64,000 bases of DNA from Leuctra nigra. Lineage: Eukaryota > Arthropoda > Insecta > Plecoptera > Leuctridae. The stretch spans positions 30,723,997 to 30,787,996 of the forward strand of contig OW203765.1 in assembly GCA_934045905.1 (NCBI GenBank). Direction: 5' to 3'. The position numbers were made by a program, and so were the translations under genes. The notes below the pieces were generated by a model. It saw only the letters and a list, made by a program, of their open reading frames with translations, did no database searches and had not been told where the DNA came from. This document shows positions 13,501 through 22,472 of the stretch, in pieces (position 1 is the first letter of the stretch; each line of letters opens with the position of its first letter).

Positions 13501-14563
13501 ATCACAGATCAAGCAGATGGTACAGTCATGTACTACATGTCAGCAGTACTCAAGATCGAACACCCGAGAACCACTTCTCTCTACTGAAATACCAGTCAAC
13601 CCTTGGGAGAAGGTGGGAGTAGACTTCTGTAAGGCAGATTCCAAGAATTACATGTTAGTCACCGATTATCACTCCAAGTTCATAGAAGTCCGTGAAATGA
13701 AGACTACAACAGCTACTGCTGTCATCGCCGAACTGAAACTGATTTTCACTACACACGGAATTCCCCGGAAACTGATCTCAGACAATGGACCACCTTTCGA
13801 CTCATCATTACTAAAACAGTACTTCAAGCAGTGGGACATTCAACACATCACGTCCAGTCCCTACTATCCTCAAAGCAATGGGATGGCTGAAAGAATGATT
13901 GGTACAGCTAAGGGATTGCTCCTTAAAGCAGGAAAGTCAGGACAAGACCCTTCATTGGCTATACTAGCATACAATAATACGCCTAAGTCTCCTCTTGCTT
14001 CACCTGCTCAACTGTTAATGGGTCGAAGTTTACGCACTCTACTGCCAACAACAGCTCAGCAGTTAAATCCACTGTATGATACATCACAGACATTGAAAAT
14101 TCTTAAAGAACATCAAAGAAGGGATAAACAGTACTACGACTCCAAGGCGAAACCTTTGGTACCCCTCTCTGCAGGACAATCAGTCCTTCTTCAGAAAGCC
14201 AAGAGAGTCTGGGTGCCTGGTAAAATCGTGCAAGCTGACCAAACTCCTCGATCATACCACGTTGAGTCTGAAGGTTCTGTGCTGAGGAGAAACAGGCTCC
14301 ACCTGCGACCGGCAATGAGTGAACCGCCTATGGTATCGCCGCGCAGCCTGCCACCAGCTCCAACTCCGAGTCCAGCTCCGGAAGCTCCTCGCTGCGAGCC
14401 AGGTACTCCCCGATCAGTTACGAAGAAGATGCCCGAGTCGACTCCAGTCCTGAAGCCGAACCTTGTTTCGTATCCGGACAACATAGTCGTTCCAGAAACT
14501 GGACCGATGGAGAAGAGAACTCGTACTGGAAGGCTTATCAAAATGCCCATTAGATTTAAGTAA
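10589..14563 (+). CDS. Gag-Pol polyprotein of Ty3/Gypsy element
   Basis: A single uninterrupted 1324-residue ORF encodes the structural and enzymatic proteins for reverse transcription and integration of this element. The N-terminal ~190 residues form a Gag-like capsid region. Two zinc knuckles follow at about 200-234 (CYRCGGKHGPKNC and CRKCGIPNHFDSVC). The aspartic protease has LDTGSQVN at about 308. The reverse transcriptase (about 430-620) has LDASTGFWQ and YMDD at about 585. RNase H begins near 730 (SVDASQYG). The integrase has an HHCC zinc region (about 948-985: HQAHQG, CTTCQQ) and a catalytic core with VDF, SDNGPPF and the glutamate of NGMAERMI (about 1010-1100). The proline-rich tail has no chromodomain that I can see. 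Gag and Pol share one frame, so no frameshift is needed. The ATG at 10589 is the first good Met after the primer-binding site. Confidence 0.95.
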   Translation: MAATYKAPAAFVPGEAPAENWSRWVQKYEIYFDVAELENKPLKKQKADLLHALGDEGLAVYNTLEFAPGIEVTPKIILEGITKYYVPYKNTTYTRWLFFSEQQRDNQTIDQYVMTLKQRAKDCEFGDLQDSLLRDRLIGGIKDSNMRGRLLKDHTMTLAKAINLCRANEESLRQSSEMGREGAETVHFVNKHKKTTEAKNCYRCGGKHGPKNCPAFGKTCRKCGIPNHFDSVCQAKPQSEKKSAVKPKKKSRKVYTMEETEENTSADSSSEASFDMSSLEVNSTVSKGKKVWNKTVSVNGYKTLFKLDTGSQVNIITSEVYEQLPVKPRLKHTNVKITAYTGDRVDVQGKCNLTCETNKLIKCFKFYVTGGKGYTPILGIEACEALQLIARLCETKSNAESPRQIIRKYADVFHGVGQLPDKHTIKLNPDAVPQISNARKIPISIRGKVKLELKRLEKEGIIVKETGPTDWVHPIVLASKPNGKLRLCLDPRQLNKYIQREHHPIPTSESIFSEITDAKVFTVLDASTGFWQIQLTEESSKLCTMATPYGRYRFLRLPYGLKSAPEVLQREIDSLLEGIEGARGYMDDILVFGKDMAEPNQRLAAVLERARQRHFRFSYEKLQLATPTIRYLGHNITPNGIDIHQAKVDAITAMKAPENKVELQRFLGMVNFLGKFIPNLSNETYHLRQLLIKDVVWRWEIEAQRSFENLKKLISTAPTLSFFDPKKPTTLSVDASQYGLGAVLLQDNHPIAFASVSLNEAQKKYAQIEKELLAIVWGCEHFHMYLYACSFEVHTDHLPLLGIVKKPLEKLSPRIQRLLLRFMRYEPTLKHIPGKLLFAADTLSRDPNPSASVNTDYLHGEASAVHSLVSISDERKEEYIKDTREDEELTLIRKFIREGWPTKKPTQSIVNAYWHCRNELHEGDGLIFRGVRLVIPKKRQRETLNLIHQAHQGVNACQAKAKQAVYWPGMTSQIKQMVQSCTTCQQYSRSNTREPLLSTEIPVNPWEKVGVDFCKADSKNYMLVTDYHSKFIEVREMKTTTATAVIAELKLIFTTHGIPRKLISDNGPPFDSSLLKQYFKQWDIQHITSSPYYPQSNGMAERMIGTAKGLLLKAGKSGQDPSLAILAYNNTPKSPLASPAQLLMGRSLRTLLPTTAQQLNPLYDTSQTLKILKEHQRRDKQYYDSKAKPLVPLSAGQSVLLQKAKRVWVPGKIVQADQTPRSYHVESEGSVLRRNRLHLRPAMSEPPMVSPRSLPPAPTPSPAPEAPRCEPGTPRSVTKKMPESTPVLKPNLVSYPDNIVVPETGPMEKRTRTGRLIKMPIRFK

Positions 14564-14583
14564 AATCAAATAATGTATCAGTA

Positions 14584-14660
14584 CTTATAATCAAAGCATA
14601 ATCTCTTCAAGATAATAATCAAAGCATAATCTCTTCAAGATAAATAATCAAAGCATAAAA
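14584..14660 (+). repeat. Short tandem repeat in retrotransposon 3' UTR
   Basis: Between the Gag-Pol stop and the polypurine tract the unit 'aatcaaagcataatctcttc' occurs twice in full and once in part, spaced about 30 bp. It probably arose by template slippage during reverse transcription. Confidence 0.7.
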
Positions 14661-14695
14661 TGGAAATTATTAATCCTCTTTAAATATTAATAATT

Positions 14696-14704
14696 TGGGG
14701 GACA
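14696..14704 (+). other. Polypurine tract
   Basis: TTTGGGGGACA immediately precedes the 3' LTR, the position of the plus-strand primer in LTR retrotransposons. Confidence 0.7.
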
Positions 14705-14900
14705 TGTCACAGTATCGATTATCGAACTAGTGGCTCTAGTGTCGAGTAGTGGAACTACAAGATCATCCAACATGGCCACCATTCAGCCAGAGCCATTTAT
14801 TGTCAATGTATATTAATAAGTATTATATAAACAATAAAGAGTATTGAACTACTATACAAGTGTTTAGTTTATAATGCCTTATAAACCCGTACTCAAAAGA
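14705..14900 (+). repeat. 3' LTR
   Basis: Same 196-bp sequence as the 5' LTR by eye, followed by the ACATA target duplication. Confidence 0.93.
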
Positions 14901-14905
14901 ACATA

Positions 14906-15788
14906 AATTGTTTGCAACATTTTAAGTCCTTTTCAAAACTTGATTAACCAGACGAAAAAACAGAGGTATACGCAGATGGCGAGCATGTGGTTACATGAAC
15001 CAACCAATCACCTCATACCTACATAAAAATTATGTCTCTATTTAACAAATATTGATGGTAATTCCAGATCCAAATTAGCAGTTTACCCAGGGTGTATGCA
15101 GGGTGTATGTATGAAGAAATAAATTAAAGCAAAATGTTTATAAGATACATGATGTGCTAATTATTTTTGTACTTCTGTGTATTTTCATATGAATATTTCT
15201 TGGTATTTGTATTACTTGATATGAAATCAACACTACTGACAGAACTAATGTACTTTGTAAAGAAAATTCCATGATACGATTTTGAACTCGTACACTGAAG
15301 AAAAAAGAACGTGTATATTTTAAATGGTTCTTCCCAAAAACTGCTCACAACCAGTCTGAAAGAAACGCATTACGAAACTAAAGCTTTATCTGCAACCATT
15401 GATTCATGAGAGATTCAAAACCCCTCTTAATCTCGACCAGTGGTTGGTTACATCTTGTTCCTCTGATCACATAAATGTGATGAGTTGGATTTCTGTAAAC
15501 ATTAAATTAAAAAATTAAAGAAATGTATGTCAGTATTTTACGATAAAACCATGATGGATGATAAAACTCTCCATAGTTTTTTCGGTGGCAGATTTTCTCA
15601 AGATTTGAAGTTAAATGAGATAACTTTTCGTTTCCTTTGAACTAGATATCTTGAAACGCGAACGTCAAATTGAACTAATGTAATATCCGTACCGCGAGAT
15701 CATGAAAGTCTTATCTAATACAGCTGTTAGTGCTACATGCCATTACCATGTCCTACGCTGACTCGATTCTGTGCCTCCGCCAGCGCGA
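14906..15788. other. Gene-free stretch
   Basis: AT-rich DNA with no exon or repeat I could support. Confidence 0.4.
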
Positions 15789-15863
15789 TTAGCCTACTAG
15801 CGCCTACCAAGCGGCGAGCTCACGAACTATCGCGTTTGCCACCAGGTGCGCGCTAGTAGGCTG
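15789..15863. repeat. Short GC-rich inverted repeat
   Basis: 'agcctactagcgc' (about 15791) is repeated inverted as 'gcgcgctagtaggct' (about 15848). The patch is GC-richer than its surroundings and abuts the MITE at 15863. Confidence 0.6.
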
Positions 15864-16028
15864 ATGTACAATCACGGAAATATATTCGGTAAGCGCTCCT
15901 CTCATCCCCCACAACATTCAAACAACTTGGCCAGTGTTACTGGCCGAGAGGAAGGAGCCTAAACTAACGTAAATGCATGGAAAGGGAGAAGGAGCGTTTA
16001 CCGAATATATTTCCATGATTGTACATTG
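15863..16028. mobile_element. MITE with about 38-bp terminal inverted repeats
   Basis: The left end GATGTACAATCACGGAAATA runs on through 'tattcggtaagcgctcct'. The right end is its inverse ('aggagcgtttaccgaatata', then 'tttccatgattgtacat'). The roughly 90-bp interior encodes nothing. Confidence 0.75.
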
Positions 16029-17036
16029 ATCAGAGTCACGTTTTCGAAACAGTCAGAACCGAGTGCATCCGCCTAATCATTAAATATATCTACAAAAAAA
16101 TTATGTTCTAAACATAAATTTTTGCAATACTGAAACTAGGAAACTGCTTTGTGTGTTGATAAGCGAGTTGCTATTAAGTGAATACTGTGTGAGAGTTGCT
16201 GATCGGGAGACGTAGGATTGTAAATTATATTGAACTTGATCAAGGTGCGGTGCATTTACTACGTCGATAAAAAATTTAAAAATATTTCCAATAAAGTTCA
16301 TGGAGTAAACTATTTATTTGATTTCTCGAACGATTTCGCTGATTTTTTTTAACTATAATAATTTTTTTATGACCTTACAAAATTTTAATATGATTGAAAC
16401 ATCATCATTTTCAACCAATCAGATGATTTTGTTCAAATCAATCCATCAGAAGTCTTTTCGTGTTTGCAAAAGTTCACCTCGATAAGAGAAACAACATGAT
16501 CTGTATCGCACAAGGAACCGAAAAACATAAAAAGAATCAGATCCGAGCTAAATATTATTCTAATTACATATTTCATATCTTTCATATTATGTGATATCGG
16601 AATCACACGATATCGGAAGGGAATAAAAAAGGGATCGTGTCCATGTTCATGACCTTAAGCTTCATTTTCCCCCTCTGTATGATTTAATTTCAATACTTCC
16701 CACTAATGAGAGAAGCAATTACCGTATCGCAGCAGTCGGGTTCATTACCTACGATTAAACGATGCCTACAACACGGACCCCAGCGTTAAGTACCAACAGA
16801 CGACGACAAATGCGGACTAAATCTCGCTGTAGAAGACAAAATAACATGGCAATGTGCCGACAAAACAGATGAGTTGATATTCAGCAGAGAGGAAAAAGTT
16901 CGTTAAAAATAATGTCTGCATTTTTCAGTGCGTTCATTTTTGTTTTTACAAAATATTAGTATTCTAGTAAATGTTGTTAGTAGGCTACTATCTGAAAAAC
17001 ATACGTGATGATTTTACTTAGCCATCATTTTGATAA

Positions 17037-17321
17037 CGGAACAGGTTGGGTGAGAGGTTAACGCTCTGAACTTGTATTCCGGAGGCCCGGGTTCGATTCC
17101 CGCGGCCGTCCTTCCTGACTGGGGTTTTTTCGTGGTTTTCCCTCAGTCGACAGGCAAATGCTGGGAAGGTACCCTACTAATAGGCCACGACCGTCTCCTT
17201 CCCACCTTCCATTCTCACCTACTCTTCACCATCATCTCCCAATCTTCATCATAATCATTCATCCGTCGCCATTAGCCTCGCTGCAGAACAGTGCGACGTT
17301 AAGCCCCAGACAAAAAAAATA
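17037..17321 (+). mobile_element. Full-length tRNA-derived SINE
   Basis: The element begins CGGAACAGGTTGGGTGAGAG, with a pol III A box (TTGGGTGAGAGG) and B box (GGGTTCGATTCCC) spaced as in a tRNA. A tRNA-unrelated body follows (starting TGACTGGGGTTTTTTCGTGG). The 3' end is GCGACGTTAAGCCCCAGAC plus a short A-tail. A 10-bp target duplication ATTTTGATAA flanks it (17027-17036 and 17322-17331). It has no coding capacity and depends on a LINE for movement. Other copies lie at 43065, 57029 and 58510, with truncated ones at 113, 5320, 26701, 29690 and 41520. Confidence 0.9.
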
Positions 17322-17364
17322 ATTTTGATAATTTAAGATCAGTTTTACTCTCAACTTAATCTGT

Positions 17365-17454
17365 ATGCCCGAACCTTTCTCATCTAGCCAATGGCGAAGC
17401 AAGGTGAAATACAAACTCTTACGCTATTGGCTAGATACGAAATGTTCAGACATA
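17365..17454. repeat. Small inverted repeat (about 90 bp)
   Basis: Left arm 'tatgcccgaacctttctcat' plus 'ctagccaatggcg' pairs with right arm 'cgctattggctagatacg' plus 'aaatgttcagacata', with a 28-bp loop. It is probably a short MITE or palindromic relic. Confidence 0.6.
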
Positions 17455-19170
17455 GATCTCAAAACGAAAGTTACACAATCGAGTTTCAGGTATCGCTTTT
17501 AAGCACTACATTTTGTATCAATTTGCCTGAAAATGCTAAATAGGCACGTATGTACGTCATGAATAGTACTACATAGATTTTATCAACTCTGTCAGGACTT
17601 TAATAAGACTTGAATTATTCATCTTTACCCCACAGGTTTAATATCACTCTCTTTGCATGTGTTATTATTCGTACATCATTACTAATTTGTTATTTTCATC
17701 TGCAAATAGCTTTAGCCGATGGCAAGGAAATGTATGATTCCATATAAATTTCAACAACCATGTTTAATTTGTGTCTCTATATTATGTAATTAGTATATCG
17801 AAAGTGGAGTGGCAAAACTCCAATAAACGGGTGTAAATTGTTTAGAAATGAAAACTGTAGGGAATAAAGCATTGGCTAAAAGTATAAATGCCGTTCTGTT
17901 TATTTCATGTTTTAAGCCTCTTCATTAAAGTATACCTTCGTTTAAATTAAAATAATTTCGATCTCAGGGGACTCATTTCGTAATTGTATGGACAGGAAGC
18001 ATTTGTGTGCTCTCGTACAAGGAGTCCGGGAAATATGCAATTTCCATGTGAAATTATTCGTAATTAATTTAAAGTAGTCATCTGAAACTCGAAAGATTCC
18101 TATCTCGCGTGCGATCTGTGCTCGACTGAATCATAACATTTCACTCACACTGGTCCATGATGCTGTGATCCAATCACTGACTACGAGATATTTTACAACT
18201 GTGCTGTCCGACATATTGTACTGGCGGCGAGTTTTGAAATCCGTTGTGCGTAACAGTGCTTCAAGTGATTGGTTTGAGAGCAGCACGATTTAGTTTGCAT
18301 TATGTTTATGATGGTATGAAGCGGATGTTTGCTCCCGACAGCAGTTCAGGGGTAGAAGGCCGGGAGTCCATTTTGTCGATGCGTCGCACACTTCTGGCAG
18401 CTGGACTGATGTCAAGAAATATTATATTTATATTGAAGTATTCTCTTACACAATGAATCGTGTCACCTTACAAATATGATTGGATGAAGGCAAACTTACT
18501 GATTTTTCAGCTCACCTCAAGAATCGTTTGAGACTACCTTTTAAACCCAAATTATATGCAAATATTGTGTTAGTTAAAAACAATAATTTTCGTCACAAAT
18601 TATTTACATTAGTATTTTTTTAAATATGTCATACAAAAAATGCATAATTTTAACCAAGCATACTTTTATTTTTATTTGTTTTTTTATTAGTTTAGGATTT
18701 TTTGTTTTTTCTTAGCATCATTATCCTGATATTTGCTTGAACTTGTGTCAAACTTCTGCCACTACAAGACAAAAATGTTTTCATTGTCACGCTACAAGTT
18801 CAACATTTAAAACATTTATACGAATTATCTACTAACAATTGAATTTAAAAATGTTTTTGGAACAGATTACCTAAAGAGTTACCTATAGGTATTACCATGT
18901 TAAACGGACGACCGGGATTTTCGACTAAATATAAAATCAAACTTCATGATGAAATTGTCTCGCCCAATTTGTTACACCAGACACATACCAAGTTTGGAAA
19001 CAATTGGATGTGCGTTAACAAACTACAGGACCGTAAAAAACGTGTTTTCTGGTCTGCTTCAAATGGAAAATAATTCAGTATACGGCCCACGGCCTACACG
19101 GCTTAATCAATGTTGGTTTCGCTAAAACGCCAAACCAAATATTGTTGTCGTTAATTGTGGGCTTTGGTAT
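17455..19170. other. Gene-free AT-rich stretch
   Basis: No exon could be supported. The 70-codon frame at 18244-18456 has no recognisable similarity or splice context. Confidence 0.4.
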
Positions 19171-19385
19171 GTACACTTGGCACAACAAAAAATGATCGTT
19201 CAATGAATCTCGTTAACTGAATAATGTTTTATCGCACCATCAGAAGTCAGTCCCAGCGATCTCCTTGTCTCACTCTAGTATTTGGCCTCACATTTCAATG
19301 ATAATAAAAGCTTTGATTGAAATGGAACATGACCAGAAGTCATTCAAATTTGTTCAGCGATCAATTTTTGTTGTGCCGAGTGTAC
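19171..19385. mobile_element. MITE, about 215 bp
   Basis: Terminal inverted repeats: GTACACTTGGCACAACAAAA at the left and its inverse 'tttttgttgtgccgagtgtac' at the right, each extended by a 'gatcg/cgatc' block. The interior is non-coding. Confidence 0.7.
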
Positions 19386-19427
19386 GTGTTCATGCAAGTG
19401 AATCGAGGGTGAATGACTACCTCAAAT

Positions 19428-19562
19428 GACGTAACGACAACGTTAGGGACGGAACGGGAATGTATATGAGAACTGTAATTAGTATGTCCACAATGGACAT
19501 CAGAAAGACTGTTAACTTTTTCTTACGTTGCGGTTATGCTTACGTTACGTCGTCGTTGCGTC
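19428..19562. repeat. Short inverted repeat with tgacgtaacgacaacg ends
   Basis: 'tgacgtaacgacaacg' on the left is answered by 'cgttacgtcgtcgttgcgtca' on the right. Probable MITE remnant next to the preceding one. Confidence 0.5.
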
Positions 19563-20997
19563 AATAAGCTATTTGAATATATATTTTTGAGGGGGGGGGG
19601 GGGAGAGGGATCAAATCTTAATTAGTTTAATCGAGGAAAATAGATAAAAATCAAATATTCTTGACGATAATGTGAAAAATTTGAAATTTTGAATGCGCGC
19701 CAAAACGCGGCAAAATCTACCGGCTTGTGGCTTGTGACGTTACCAGCCATAAAACAAAACAACAGAACAGCTGGTCATGGCTGGTGACGTCAAAACTCAG
19801 CAGCCGCCAAAATATTTTGAAGTGCATTTGCCATTTATAGATTCAAAATAATTTTCTATACATTTTATGATGATAACATTGTATTCAACAATATATCAAC
19901 TATTTTTATTATAATCCAAAAATAATAATAAAATCAATGCAAATAGCCTTATGACTCGATGTTATTGAGTAGACACGTATCTCTAATGTTATCTATGTCA
20001 TTTGCTAGCTAATGTATGTATGATCCTACTTCTGCCACCATTGTAAAATCGTAACAATTAATCGATAATACAGGTTTATAATGCGAATTATCTGTTACTA
20101 AGTATGAGCTGTACGAGATATTTGTTGTACCAATGTAAAGGAAATGTGTCAAGCTCATTTACCACCAGAGTTCGTTTAAATTGATGTGGGATTGAATCAA
20201 ATTTACCTCCATCCGCCTCCATCCATCTTCTCCATCTTGCAATTAGATTAGCGGCTAGGCAAGTTTGGGTGCATACCGTATTTTGATCCAAACGCTCAGT
20301 TTCCCTATCCTTTTATTGTGACGTAATCACCTGGACGTGACCTTGAGTCGAATCATAGTCGAATGAATAAAAATACAGGCATCCATGTTGGATCAGAAAG
20401 CTCAAGCTTTTGAGTTAGGTTTTAGCTCGTTTGCTGACGTGGCAAGTTTGATTAACCCCTAAAACCCTAGGGTGACGTAACACGCCCAACTCGCTCCATT
20501 ATGGAACTCGCCCTCTCTGTAAGCATTGCCAGTTTAGTTTCTTGCGGACGTTTAGAATGATTATTTCTTCGGCTATGTTTTGTTCACGGCGTCCTTGAGA
20601 CTGGTTTCAAGGCTAACTTCAACAAAACAGAACTCGAATGATTGTACTTCCAAGAAGAATACGCATTGCACAATGAATACAAAAGAAACACCGAGAGCCC
20701 GCGAACGTTTATTTGAACAAGTTGTAAAACGTTTCATCGCATTCCCAGCCTTCATTCTTCATGTCCTTTGGTCCATAAATCATTGATCACAGCATCCGTT
20801 TGAGGTTAACTGCGGACGATGAAACACGGGCATGGTGCCATCTCCAGAGATGAAGACATCAGTTGAGATGAGAAGCGTACGCTTGTTATGTGTCTGCGTG
20901 TTATGTATTTATAGGTGTAACCATGGATACCTGATCGAGTAACTTTAACGTCACTTTAACATTATTGGTGTTGGGATATTATGTCAGTATGTTTTTA
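19563..20997. other. Gene-free stretch with G-run and small hairpins
   Basis: There is a run of about 14 G at about 19591 and a hairpin at about 19734-19787 ('gtgacgttaccagcca' against 'tggctggtgacgtc'). Otherwise no supported gene. Confidence 0.4.
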
Positions 20998-21540
20998 TCT
21001 AGTGGAGCGGTCGCTCCACGCCAGCCAAGTCGTACGGCGCGCGCACACACTCATTTAAAAAGGCTGGAGCAAACCCACTTTTACTGTAAGCATCAAAGTG
21101 TCATTTTCGGCCTACTGGATCTTAAAATTGGAAAATCTCACATTGTTGCGATATATCTTAATTTCGAGCTATGGCCCACCCTACAACATATTATACCAAA
21201 TTTGGGAACAATAGGTTACGCCCTTTGCGCGCTAGAGGGCCGTGAAAACAGTGTTATAGGGCGGTTTTCATAATAATAACTAGAAAAACGCTCTGTGTAA
21301 CGCGTTGATGAGCGAGCACGGATACACGCAACACCTCGAACCGAAATTATGTCTATCGAATGTCATTAAAAGCCAACAATTCTTTAGTTTCGTCACAGAC
21401 TTGTATAAAAATCTCCAAAATCTCCACAAATATTGGTGCCAATCCTTGCTAAGTTTTAAGTTGATCGATTAAACCTTTATGATTGAACGGTTCCTTGTTA
21501 ATTTTCAAAAATCACAGGATCTCGTTCAAAAAATATACGT

Positions 21541-21858
21541 GGAGGTCAAGTCTTGAAACTTACGCTTTCAGGACGCAAACGCTCTCGGACGTCATAAAGT
21601 CCCATTTACTGTAAGAATGATGACCTTGAAATCTACCTTTAACTGTTCAGCTTAATTTTGAATAAGGTTTTATGACTGTATAATATCTGTAATAATAATT
21701 ATAATGTTAATAAATTGTTTCCAATAGATTGTTGGATGACAATAAAATAAGTGGCTTGACTTTATGTTTCAATGTCGATCACTCTTACAGTAAATGGGAC
21801 TTTATGACGTCCGAGAGCGTTTGCGTCCTGAAGGCGTAAGTTTCAAGACTTGGCCTCC
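21541..21858. mobile_element. MITE nested in left foldback arm
   Basis: Terminal inverted repeats of about 75 bp begin GGAGGTCAAGTCTTGAAACT and include 'ggacgcaaacgctctcggac' and 'cccatttactgtaaga'. They flank an AT-rich, non-coding interior. The right foldback arm reads straight through this site ('atatacctgggaccaccc' orientation-adjusted), so this MITE arrived after the arms formed. Confidence 0.8.
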
Positions 21859-22425
21859 TGGGACCACCCATATGATATGATATGTAGTGTGTGTACACAA
21901 TATCAGATCAATCTGTTGAACGGTCATTATTAGTTTCATATCGTTTAAAACTTTCTGCTCTAACTACCTTGCCTTGAACTGAAGATTCGAAGTCACCGTG
22001 AATTTGACAGCCAACACGCAATGTGTCCCTAAAATGACAAAAACTTTTGAAAATAACGACAGATTAGAGTGAAAATTGGCAAAAATACCTTAAATGTTGG
22101 TACAAATGACCATGCGAAGTTTTTAGTTGGTCGGTCAATCGGTTCCAGTTTAAATTTCAAAAATCACAGGAAAAATGGTTTCAAATTTGAACCAATTGGA
22201 GGATTTGGCTGAATTTTTTTTTGATTGGGTACAATGTTGGTTGCAATGACTTTGCTAAATTTCAAATTGATCGAACCAACCAATCGAAAGATAATTTTTA
22301 TAAAATTTGAACCAATCACAGGATCTCGTTCAGAAAAGATCCCAGGGATCGCATAGATTACGTTAGTATGTGTACAAAATTTCAGATCGATTGGTTGTGC
22401 GGTTTGACCTGGGCAGTGAACACAA

Positions 22426-22472
22426 AAAAACAAAAAAACAAAAAAACAAAAAAACAAAAAAACAAAAAAACA
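22426..22472 (+). repeat. (CAAAAAAA)n microsatellite
   Basis: Five to six units of an 8-bp repeat inside the centre-proximal part of the foldback arm. The homologous place in the duplicated unit is a pure A-run (about 22629-22652). Confidence 0.85.

Larger units (their letters stand above)
10293..14900 (+). mobile_element. Complete Mag-like Ty3/Gypsy LTR retrotransposon
   Basis: The 4608-bp element has two 196-bp LTRs that look identical by eye. It is flanked by the 5-bp target duplication ACATA (10288-10292 and 14901-14905). A primer-binding site, one Gag-Pol ORF and a polypurine tract lie in the expected order. Identical LTRs and an undamaged ORF indicate a very recent insertion that may still be competent. 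The domain order PR-RT-RNaseH-IN places it in Ty3/Gypsy. Two tandem CCHC knuckles and the RT style ('K02A2.6-like') suggest the Mag clade; the clade call is an inference. Confidence 0.95.

Noticed and set aside
20965..21273. 102-codon plus-strand frame
   Set aside because: It lies wholly in the 5' part of repeat copy 1, and the equivalent frames in the other copies are not conserved as protein.
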